Shown: piece by piece, positions 25,229 through 34,959 of the stretch
Numbering within the stretch: the first letter of the stretch is position 1
Layout of the letters: every line of letters starts with the position of its first letter
Assembly: GCA_002633005.1 (NCBI GenBank)
Contig: NMRA01000029.1
Coordinates: 1,345,796 to 1,409,795 of the forward strand
Source of the DNA: Phoronis australis
Lineage: Eukaryota; Phoronida; Phoronidae
Reading direction: 5' to 3'
DNA length: 64,000 nt
Notes under the pieces: model-generated
Seen by the model: the letters and a program-made list of their open reading frames with translations, nothing else
Databases searched by the model: none
Told to the model about the DNA's origin: nothing
Translations under genes and position numbers: made by a program

Positions 25229-25453
25229 CACCCAATCGTCTCCCTGCAATCTCTATCTCGCAAAGACCAAATGAAGCTTGGTGGTTAAATTTGACAGTGA
25301 CGTATCGGCCATAGCTCTTGTCGCTCTCTCGGCACAAAACCGTAACGGAATCTTTGATGTCTCTCTGGCTGGAGGATATACCACACACATCGTCCTCTTC
25401 AGATGGTACAGCCGACATTGAAAGGGTGATGACAAAGTTTTGTTTTTGGGAAT
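25229..25453 (-). CDS. F5/8C (fucolectin-like) domain, second-half exon, gene 1
   Basis: Second half of an F5/8C domain: SQKQNFVITLSMSAV, then EDDVCGISSS, VLCRESDKSYGRYVTVKF and FGLCEIEIAGRRL. These are the family's conserved C-G, C, GRYV and LCEIEI.G motifs. The acceptor follows GGACTATTGTAG and the donor is GGTG/GTACGT; both are phase 1. It pairs with the first-half exon at 26598-26771. The match to gene 3 (1804-2052) covers the whole exon. Confidence 0.86.
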
Positions 25454-25731
25454 CTACAATAGTCCATCTCAAAGACGGAGTTTTCACAGCCCTAGCACCT
25501 GACTATCTTGACATGAAAGTAACAATAAATAGTTCTTGAGCCATTCAGGAAATGCATAGTTTTACTTGAACAAGTTCTGATGAGCTGTTTTATCACATCC
25601 CTAGATCCTTGGGCACGTCTCATCTCCTTCAATGGGATGATGACAATCACTAGTAGTGGTGGCGGGAATTCGGGTCACGTGAAATCTCATTTTCTTGTTA
25701 CGTTGTCAACAATCTCATTTCATGTCGACGT

Positions 25732-26133
25732 TCATTTGAATTCGGCACCACCATGCTGACTGAGAGGTTTTAGGGCTTGGATGTAGATAGCCTCCTGAAC
25801 CCCTCTGTCGAACAAATTTTTCATCGCATTGGATCTCCAAATGAGTTTATCAATGAAAATGGTTTCTGATATGACTTTTGAAACTGTGCCTGACATTCCA
25901 AAACCAGGCAACCGTTTTCTTTCATTCGGGACAAAGGAAAGCTCTATCGCTGTGTCATTTGGGACAGCTATTTTAAGTAAATTCGGTCGAGCAAAATATG
26001 GTTCAACTAAAAATAATTGACATGAAGATGTAAAACGATTAGTCATAAAGCCATCATAATCCTGACAAGTAGCTTCTGGGTATGAAAATGGGGGGAGGCA
26101 GTTCCTTATTGCTGGAAGCCATACTTCTTTCAT
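25732..26133 (-). pseudogene. Unassigned open frame, possible retroelement C-terminus
   Basis: An uninterrupted frame of 133 residues lies in the intron between the two F5/8C half-exons of gene 1. Its end, FDRGVQEAIYIQALKPLSQH followed by GG and F, resembles the RGV-EAIYI-...-PS...GG motif I recall from the tail of GIY-YIG nuclease regions of some retroelements. The rest (CQDYDGFMTNRF, VISETIFIDKLIW) is not recognised. No splice context suggests it is a gene 1 exon, and it would break the F5/8C domain. A remnant of a mobile element is the best guess. Confidence 0.3.
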
Positions 26134-26597
26134 TAAATGACTCGCCGTGACAAGTGTACTTGTTTCAAGAAAGTCAACCGGCCTTCACGAATATCACATG
26201 CGCGAAAATTATAATCTCTCCACTCGAACTCTAACTCCAACTTGAGTAAATTAGCATGCATATACACAGAGTATGCGTTTGCACTTGATGACCGCGAAAC
26301 TATAAGCTATGTAATTCTAATAAGATTGTTTGAACTTCAGCCTGTAGCTTGAATTTAGAAGTCATCAAGCACACATTTGGTTTAGATATGCGTTATTCAA
26401 CTTTTATCCACCTGGTATGGAACCACAGTTACGCATATACAGTATTGAAGTTGAAGCTGGGCTTGGAATTCGACTTGGAGAATAGAAATGCATGCCCTAA
26501 ACTTTTGCAACCCGCCTTGAACACGGCTGACTTAACATTATTGCCAAAGCTGGTTTTTGCAAACAAGAGCGCAGCAAATACTGAGCAAATACGTTAC

Positions 26598-26771
26598 TGC
26601 AGCAGCCTGTTAGTTTTCTCAAGGTGACGTGTTCAATGTGGTGCATTGAACGAAGGTCGACTCTGAACCACGGCTCCTCCTTTTCTGCCGTACGAGTGCA
26701 CGTATCTGTTCTCCCGTCTACCAGTTTGTAACCGTGGCTACTTCCATACATGTAGGTGCTGGACTGCTCAA
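26598..26771 (-). CDS. F5/8C (fucolectin-like) domain, first-half exon, gene 1
   Basis: First half of an F5/8C domain: EQSSTYMYGSSHGYKLVDGR, then TCTRTAEKEEPWFRVDL and KLTGCC. The donor is TGCA/GTAACG (phase 1), matching the position used in the gene 3 exons directly after the CC pair. The 5' end is less sure: the only suitable acceptor puts the start at EQSS, which lacks the short 'N-A-x-x-K-P-A' lead seen in gene 3. Either the lead is on another exon or the acceptor has shifted. This is the most upstream gene 1 exon found; no signal-peptide exon was recognised. Confidence 0.72.
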
Positions 26772-27916
26772 CTTGGATGTAAAATAGATTTACACGTATT
26801 TTACATAAGCACACATTCGAGATGTCTATCGTCATCTAAAAAAATTCCACACACTTTCTTATGGAGGACATTTACATGTATAGTGTCGAAATCCAATGTC
26901 AAAGAGTAGATAATTTGAATATTGACGTAGCTCGAAAACTTGACAATCTTATGAGTTCCATTAACGGGTGTTAAGTTTCGTACAACGTTCGCTGAACAAA
27001 GTAAATCTGTCACTAGAAAGTCTCTGGTGGGACTAAATTTTATCGCAGGGTCACGTGTCGCTGTTGAAGAGTACAATCAGGTTACTTTTTGGTTGAGATC
27101 CTCCCCACAAAAGGCAGATATGTCAGAGCTACTACTGGGTGTATCACCATCACCATTCAAAGTTACATGAAGGTCAATTAGCCCGTCCACCCGCAGGGTC
27201 ATTACGTCACTTTTGTGCGCTACTTGATTTTAGACAATTGCCAGCACGGATGCATATGCGGTTCAGTCAACGGCCTTAGTCACTCGAAAGTGCGTCTCGT
27301 TGGAGTAGGAACAATCTGGGACCAATTGTATGAAATTAAATGGACTAAATTAGAAAATTCGATTTTTTTGAACGAAACAAGAGGTTTTGGCCGCTTATGT
27401 GACTTGGCAGACAGGCCTCTCTGCCCATTTATCATAACATCAGAAATGGCGGAATAAAAAATACATTTTCTGAATGTCAATTTTGAATTGATATCAATGG
27501 GGCATTGATTGAGTCACGTGACCACGTTTTTCTGGTAAAATCAAACGTAAAGGCACATTCGTAGAGACAAATGGTTTCAATAAGGCGAACAAATTTCTAG
27601 TGATAAAAATATGGAAGATGACATCCCTACGGGGCTGGAAAAGGATTTAGGCAGTCTGTTAGCTGTATGAAGAATGTCATATACAGCTTTGTACCACGGC
27701 TAGGAAAAGACATGCTCAGTTACTTTATTGCCAACTCGAGCGCGCAACTCATACATGTAAGTCGAGTTCCAAACCTGGTAGTCGAGCTCTCGACTTATAA
27801 GTCGGGCGACAGATTTATTTCACGAGCTTAACAACGACTGTGATCGTAAACATGGAAGTTGCCGTGACCACTTTCTTTCATCTCGGGCTCAGCCAAGTTG
27901 AAATGTGCACTGTTTT
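26772..27916. other. Region upstream of the first visible gene 1 exon
   Basis: The start and signal-peptide exon of gene 1 should lie here or further right, but no candidate could be defended. No repeats were recognised in this stretch. Confidence 0.35.
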
Positions 27917-28238
27917 CTGGGGCGGATTTAGGGGGGGGGGAGCAAAGGGGCCATGACCCCCCTGAAATTCTCCCACATTCCATTTGGAAGATCTGGCTGC
28001 GAATTGCTGACTGGCATACACGCGCACCAAGGGGGCTCCGGGGGAGGGGGCAAATGCACAACGCATAGGTCTTGAACAAACGCCGGTTACCTTTTTTATT
28101 AATAAGGTCCGCAAACCCAAAAATTCGAGACCCTGCATGCATCCCTACATTTTAGGCCGGGTTTGCGCGTGTAGCAAAATTCTGGTTATTCCTGTGCCCT
28201 TCTCCCCTCCCGAACTCAAAATCCTGGATCCGTCCCAG
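27917..28238. mobile_element. Small hAT-like/TIR element
   Basis: The left end CTGGGGCGGATTTAGG and the reverse complement of the right end, CTGGGACGGATCCAGG, form terminal inverted repeats of about 16 bp. G/C runs lie just inside. A nested pair, ACACGCGCACC and ACACGCGCAAACC in inverted orientation (28018 and about 28160), resembles the ends of the element at 60699-60916, with which it shares the AAAATTCGA and ACTTTTTAGGC-type inner blocks. Confidence 0.5.
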
Positions 28239-30189
28239 GTTCTCGCTCGCTCAGAGATTCAGTTACTTCGTCATTGGGTGGTAATAACGTCGTGTCCTTG
28301 TTAAGTTAGGGTTATGCAAACGAAAAACATTTACTGATATGGATGTAGTTGAAATTGTTACCAAGCAAGTTGCAGGGTCGGGTCAGTTGCATTGGATGAA
28401 GATTCATGCATTGGAGCTGTGTCACAAAGGTAGATGTTTTCAGTAAAGAGACTTATTTGTGTTATCTTACGTTGCTACACACATGAAAGTAATTTTAGAT
28501 TGTTCCAAAAATGTTCCCAAACATACTATGAATAGTGACTCTGCTTTACTGGAAAACAAGGATGTTTTTCGTATTCCAGAAAAGCACAGAATTCAAAAAG
28601 AATTCCACAGTTAACACTGATTGTAGGGATGTGACAAATTGGGCTTTCAAACTAACTCTCTTACACATACTCATACTCAATTATTATTCTCCCATTCCTC
28701 TGATTTATGTCCATTCCACGTGAGAAACGTTTCGATAGCCCATCAGGTCTGTTTGAGTAGTGACTACGACATAAGGAAAATTTGTCCCATCAGTTAAGGA
28801 TAAGGAATCTTAAGTCAAGACTTAACTCAAGGAAAAATACGGCCCCTGTGGGTTGGTCNACTGAGTCGGTTAGCTTAGACGAACGCCCCATTTTCTTGCC
28901 CAGCTTTCCACTGTCCGACATCTTGTCTCGTATTGTCTTGCAAAACTGCGTCACCGATTATTAGCGCAGCACCGTTCTCTGACACGTAGTGTAAATGAAT
29001 AATAGTCCACTGCAGATCAGCATGATCAAATCTCAAGTAATGGTCCAATCATGAAGAATCGTAGAGGTAGGCACAAAATACACGGCACGATGTATAAAGC
29101 ACATTGGGTGGCAAAGTATTCACTCCACAACACTCTTGACATTGAATCAGCTGTTCGTTTGTCGAATGACTGAGCGCATGCGCGCATTTATAATAAGTGA
29201 AAGGAAGATAGGCAGGTATAAGTGGTTACCATACAAGCTTTTCTTCGTACTTCTTTCAAAAACCATGAATTGGGTCATTTTTTCTGGAAATTCCATCTCA
29301 GGGGGAAGTGAATAACTTTTTAGTAAAGGTTGAAGGAAGGTACTTTGGTTAGGGATCGTTTAAAACGTATTTTTCACTAGTTTTCGCGGTCCATGCCACT
29401 TTAAAGTACATGTGTACTTTACCACTGGTTACTGAGTGTAACGTCCAAGTCAAGATTCCCGACTACATGTTACTCACATTTAAATTGGACATGGATGATT
29501 TACAAGATTACGAGTGAGAGAACATGACAGACATGGTTTACTGAATGAAATAATGTCGTTTTTATTGAAATTGTACGTCTTATTTGTCAGAGCTTATAAA
29601 TGTCGGTACAATGCTGTTTGTTGAAACAGACGTTTTCTGCGCGTTCTCATTTAAGTATTCAATTTTCACGAGACATGACGTCGGCTGTCGTCACACGAAA
29701 CGTGAGTGAAGCCTATTCGATTCCGGGGGCTGGTCCCCGCCAAAATGGTAATCAACAAAATTAGTTAATACGCGGTTGTAATGGCCATGCCAGGCTGACG
29801 TAACATAAGTCGGACAGGATCGACAAAATTCAGTGACAATTGGATGCTATCAGCATTAAATAGTTATAACCTTTTTACGCTTTTCCTTTTTAAGTGACAT
29901 TTTGTGCGATAAAAGTGGTTTCCTGATATCGGTTCTAAGGGCAGGAATCAATCCCACAATCCCAGCAGTCGCTACCCAAAACAGGCCCGTAGCCAGCATT
30001 GCGCAGGGGGTGGTTCGAATTTCTGGAACATTGGACCTTTGATATTTTGCAAAGATCGACCCGCCAAACTTTCAAATCAGGCATGCTTAAACACATATTC
30101 AGACGGAATTGTTTAGTCTGAGAATGACTTTACGAAATTTTAAACTGGTTGTATTTTTGCATGTTACTTACATCGCTGCACACTGTTGT
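28239..30189. other. Intergenic sequence without recognised genes
   Basis: Only short open frames. There is a single N at 28859 and a short perfect palindrome AAAGTACATGTGTACTTT at about 29402. The phrase around 29985-30010 resembles a dispersed repeat end, but no partner was found. Confidence 0.4.
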
Positions 30190-31405
30190 GAAGGTCCACT
30201 ACTCCGAATGGTCACTACTCCGAAAACATCGAAATTTTCGAACCCAGGTTTAACTTTTATACTCTTGCATGCAAAAGTAGACGATACTTCGGTTATTAGA
30301 TGCTGCGAGTGGTGTACCTATACCGAAAACAACGTCCGGGTACTATCGATTTCATGCACATAGGGAATTGCCTGCATGTCTTATGAATATGGAAAACTAT
30401 GCATGTTCTTGAATTTTTAAAAGGATACCAAATCCAAGCTTGGCCTATTGACAAATACTACAAGCGACTTTCCCATCCAGTTCCCTAAAAAAAATAATAC
30501 TCTGTAACCACTGACAACCCTCAAAAGTTTGCTGAAAAATTTGAACACTTGTTTCAAAGTTTGCTAAACGAACAAGCGTAACCTACCGTTTTTGCGAATT
30601 ACACGGCAACTGTGAGAAAGGTCCACCCACCAAGGACCATATTGTCCGAACTTTGACAAGGGGTGTATGAATTTTCACGTGATTTCTTCCTTAAAAATAT
30701 TTCTAAACCCTATTTTGATGATTTCAACGAATCCTCGTTCTCTCAATTGCTGTTGCATCATTCGCGTCTCTTGAAAGATAAAGCAGGAATCAACTAAGAA
30801 TTCGTACACACTATCTCATAAATTGGACATCATGGTCCTTGGTGGGTGGTATTTTCCCACAGATGCCGCGTAACTCGCTAAAATCGTAAGTCACGCTTCC
30901 ATATTTATCAAAATTTGTAAGTTTTCTGATTTTCCTCAACAAAACTTTGTAGGGTTGTCGAGCCGTTACAGAGCATTATTTCGTTTCAGAGAACAGGATG
31001 GGAAAGTCGTTTTTAGTATTAATTTGTTAATTGGATAAAACCGGGTTTGGTATACTTTTTACTTGGAAGATTGACACCAGAGATGCATTAACAGGTGACA
31101 GAATAAGGATTGATGGAAATCATCTCAGGGTTTACTATCCCTTTAAAAGAATACGAAGTACATAAGGATATTGATGAATTATTACCTCACTACACGGAAC
31201 TGGTGGAAACTAAATGTACTTAGAAGGCTACCCTGTCCCTGCCAGTAGTCAAATGTATGCAATGGTTACTAAATGGACAAAAAACAATAATTAATGCATG
31301 TCTGTTCTGACTCATTTTCAGACAATCAGAGTAATGAATTGTCGGAGTAGTGAAAGTTCAGAGTAGTGGACTTTACGAGAAGTGAACCTTTGGAATAGTG
31401 ACACG
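30190..31405. mobile_element. Transposon with CACTACTCCGAA-type inverted ends (family B, copy 2)
   Basis: The left end carries CACTACTCCGAA-like units at 30196-30230. The right end (31330-31400) carries at least four reverse-complement units of the form GGAGTAGTGAA. Ends and one internal block match the element at 21805-24012. Its core is a long palindrome (next entry). It has no convincing open frame, so it is non-autonomous. Confidence 0.55.
30415..31075. repeat. About 660-bp imperfect palindrome
   Basis: Sequence from about 30415 to 30700 is repeated in reverse complement from about 31075 back to 30785, leaving a loop of about 80 bp. Landmarks shared by both arms include CGACTTTCCCATCC, CTCTGTAAC, GACAACCCT and CCACCCACCAAGGACCAT. 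The arms are diverged but align along their length. A transcript across it would fold into a long double-stranded hairpin. Confidence 0.85.
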
Positions 31406-32844
31406 TAACCCTAGAAATCTTTTGCATCGTGTTTGTTGCCGAATGAAGTCATATTTTCTGCTGTTTTGTTTCATGGTCGATTTTAAGACATTCACACCAC
31501 ACTACTTTTTGAGAGCTAGTTCGCTATTTTAAAACTTAACTAGTTATAGACATTTACATCTAGACTCCCTTGTTACACTCTGATGTATCGTTGGCCAGAA
31601 GCAAATTCGTCTAACGCCAGTAGCTGCAACAGTTTTGTTGTTGTTGTCCAGCTGTAACCTATCTCTAACGGATAGCTGGGGGGGGGGGGGNNCCCCCCCC
31701 CCCGCCCAGCTACGGGACTGCACAACTATGTTGGTGAAGATAAATTTCATTTGAAAAGCGGTACAGTATTCTAAGCGAATTGAACTGGAAAAGTTGGCTG
31801 TCTTCATTTCAGCAAATGATTGGCAAACAAGGACGGGATCTGGCGATTTGTCGCTTTTATTATTTGATAATATATGCAAGAAGAAAAGTTAACATGGTTG
31901 TTGTTTTCTTTTGAATGTATTCTACCTACTCTCATAAATTGCAGTGCCACACGTTCGTGAATACACTACGTAGGTTGACTAGCGCCAGTTACTGTGATGC
32001 TAGACATGCGTTATGGCACTTTTGTCGAAACATATCGTAGCCTAGCCAGTCATTCACCTGGTGATTGATGAGCCTGAAGCACACATGACCTTTTTGGCAC
32101 CACTGTTGCGATTTCGTTAAGTTGGACTTGGTTGCTAGACAGGAGTTTCAAGCGTTTCCTTTGGTTTTTGCAAGATGCTGTCAGGGTGTAGTTGCTATGG
32201 TGTTGTTAACCATGATTTAAACAAATGTGATGAAGATGTGGTGTTCTTGAAGCTTCCTGCGGAGATTCTTGAAGTTCTTCCGTTTTACGGAGACGTACAT
32301 TAAAATAGAGGCGTCCTTTGACGTTGTGCTAGACGAACGAGGCAAGATAACACCAGAAAGGTGAGGTGGAATGATGACACGTATGACCAGGAGATTTGGT
32401 AAAGCAGAATGCGCAGTAGGGATGTTGTCAGCTGTGGCAGTGGATTTGTGTTGGTTTTCGAGTCACTCTGATTTCGGGGATAGATTCAATTACGTTGGAA
32501 GAGTTAACTATACTGGATCGTAATCTCTTAGAGATGGCGTACTGCATGTTCCGAAGAAAATGTTCCTCAGTTATGTTATGGAGACCTCCCTACTTGATGT
32601 TGATGGTAGTTCTAGCGAAATATAAATCGAGTATTCTAAAATACCCTTTGTCCAATACTTGAAGAAGGTGGCTTGAGCAAAAAAAGTAATTTCAGGCGGT
32701 GTGGTAGACTGGTACACGTTGTACCAGACGTGCGCAGGCCGTGCAAGCGGGCCCATTGCCATGCTCACCTGGAATTATTTTTGTGCTTTATTAATGTATA
32801 GTTAAAACCGAGCTGAGGAGCTAGAAACCCGACTCAATGGTCTA
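31406..32844. other. Intergenic sequence with a G/C-run gap
   Basis: At 31678-31702 a run of G meets two N bases and then a run of C, flanked by AGCTGGG and GCCCAGCT: a contig join in homopolymer. A 42-codon frame at 32175-32303 (+) starts MLSGCSCYG and contains VFLKLPAEI, faintly THAP-like; I do not annotate it as a gene. No other feature was recognised. Confidence 0.4.
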
Positions 32845-32935
32845 GCAGTGTGTCTCAGTGGGACTCGAACCCACGACCTCGAGTAAAGAAGGCGGGAACC
32901 GTCACACTAGGCCAAACTGCCTCCTCCTTCTGCTT
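32845..32935 (-). repeat. tRNA-derived SINE head
   Basis: On the minus strand the sequence has an A-box-like TTTGGCCTAGTGTG and a B-box GTGGGTTCGAGTCCCACT, which also pairs as a T-arm. The spacing between boxes is tRNA-like. The matching CAGTGTGTC-type stem is loose and a variable region is oversized, so it is a tRNA-derived repeat rather than a clear tRNA gene. Confidence 0.55.
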
Positions 32936-34039
32936 GAGTAAGAAGGTACACATGCATGTAAAAGGGTCGCCTTGCATTGACGGGAGGATCTATTAGCTGT
33001 TGGTTAAAGCGATTTGGACGATTATGCATGGATAAGATACTTGGTTTGCTTGTGTCAGTATTGGATAGGAAACCAAATGTTGTGAAACACAATAAGATTG
33101 TACCAATGTTTATCCAACCATAAGTTATGGCTTTTAATGTCAAGCCAGGTAAAGCTGATGATAGAATGACTGTAGTATGGCTTTCTGATATAGTGCGCAT
33201 GACAAGAGTAGGAATCTGCCACCGTCTGCATTGCACACGTATACAACTGAAGGATGGACATTCTGTTGTTTCTGCAACGTTCTTTGTCTGACCCTTTTTG
33301 GTGAAGATGTTGACTTTAAAGTTGACTTTGGGAGTGGAAAACAGTTCTCCGTCAACGTTGCATATTTGTCTGTTTTGATGCAAGTTGCACTTCTTGGTAT
33401 GATTTTTGTAAAATAGCATCTTGAGTGAGAAATACTCTTTGCTTATAGTGTGAGTCTGGCGTTGTGTATGCCAGTTGATCCTTGTGCCTCATTTTAGTAA
33501 TCCATTTCTCCGAATTGGCTAGGTGCTCATATTTTAAAACGACTACCACTGAACGAACCTTTGATCCTGTGAGACGCAATCCAATTTCTCGTATAAACAC
33601 CAAACATTTCTCAAAATTTCTTGTTGGTATCGTCGCTCAAACCAAACCAATGAAGAATTTTCCGCAGTCTTTGGAATCTCACTTGGTCTCATAATAGCGG
33701 AATTGTGGAAGTTGGAATGCCTTTCCACTTTGTTGACATTGTTGACCTTGATTTTGGCTTTGGACATTTGGCTCTTGGTATAGACGGAGCCCGGTTTTCT
33801 TGGCATTCTGAAGTCAGGTACTAGAATTTATGTTAAGAAAATGACGTGTTGTATTTTAAAACACTCGTTTCATTCTAAATTCAATTACAATTTTAACAAT
33901 ATGAATACATTCATCGTACGATCAGTCGTAGGTGACCGTACGTCCACCCATCTTATAATTAACAGGGATGGCCAAAAACGTTAATAGCACTTACTTCGAT
34001 TACATTTGATTTAGGCCAGAACAGAAGCACGAACTTAGA
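32936..34039. other. Minus-strand open frames of unknown nature
   Basis: Several overlapping minus-strand frames (up to 170 codons at 32907-33419, and 33352-33603, 33543-33806) sit close together, which suggests decayed coding sequence with frameshifts. Phrases such as KWITKMRHKDQLAYTTPDSH look protein-like, but I recognise no family. A mobile-element remnant is possible. Confidence 0.3.
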
Positions 34040-34330
34040 AGTACGAATTAGCGCGTAAGTAAATAACGACATACAGTGTATCTATCCAACGTTTCGGTTT
34101 ATTACTCCAAACCTTTGTCAAGGAAACGATTCACATGCTCAAAACAGGCGACACAGGAAGAGAAAAGACTGTACAGGTACACGTCAAAATGCATTGTGAG
34201 GGGGAGAGACCAGAAATCAAAACAGTTGGAGCTCAAATGAACGAATGTTTCTATTGAGGTAACGCTCAGCATGAATTATACCGAAACGTTCGATAGATAT
34301 GTTTGTATTTACTTACGCGCTAATTTTATA
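34040..34330. repeat. Inverted-repeat element with CCGAAACGTT motif
   Basis: About 50 bp at 34043-34096 (TTAGCGCGTAAGTAAATA ... AACGTTTCGGT) is repeated in reverse complement at 34279-34330. Each arm, read toward its own end, has a small stem closing on CCGAAACGTT then GATAGATA. That layout is like the hammerhead-ribozyme region found in long terminal regions of Penelope-like elements, but the core is degenerate (UUGACAA where CUGANGA is expected). It lies downstream of gene 2. Confidence 0.5.
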
Positions 34331-34849
34331 GTTAGCACTAACTTCATGTTTTAGCAGGTGACAAAAGAAATTGACTGTACTGTTCGAAGATTACGTCCAG
34401 TCGTATGATCTCAAATCGTGCTATGCCGTAGGACTATGGTTTCATACAATATCTTTTATTATAAGTTGGTTGTACATTTTCTTATAGACAAATCTGATTG
34501 AATAAACGTGAAGCTAGTCAAGTAAACTAATGGAGGTTCTATCATGAACTTTGAAAACAAAGCCTAATGTTCAGCATTTTAGCAGGGGGTGTGCAATACT
34601 TTTAAGAATTTCATTTGAACAACCATTTTCGAAGTGTTATTAAATACCAAAGTCCTTCCAGATAAACAAGGAAGTTCGGAGATAAAATCAATCTACTTTT
34701 GTGTATTTGTCCAACCGATCACTATTGCTAAATAGTCACTTTTCCGTCTTACAAGTACTTTCACTGAACTGCAACACATGTGGTCATAAACTCGTCATTT
34801 ACCGCCGAGTGAACACCAGCGACGTGAAACGGGTCGTACGTGTGTAAGA

Positions 34850-34855
34850 TTTATT
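34850..34855 (-). promoter_or_regulatory. Candidate polyadenylation signal, gene 2
   Basis: AATAAA on the minus strand about 105 bp past the gene 2 stop codon. Its position supports the view that the large exon is the last coding exon. Confidence 0.55.
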
Positions 34856-34959
34856 GGGAGACCTGGCTCCTTAATAAAGCTATAAACTGCTATGCTCCGT
34901 GAGTAACGACCAAGTCCAGATCCCCTTTGCAGGTGCGTTGTCTGTTTTCACCCGTCATG

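Noticed and set aside
32175-32303. Short frame with GCSCYG and VFLKLP as a THAP gene
   Set aside because: Too short and lacks the C-terminal C-x2-H-F; only a faint resemblance.
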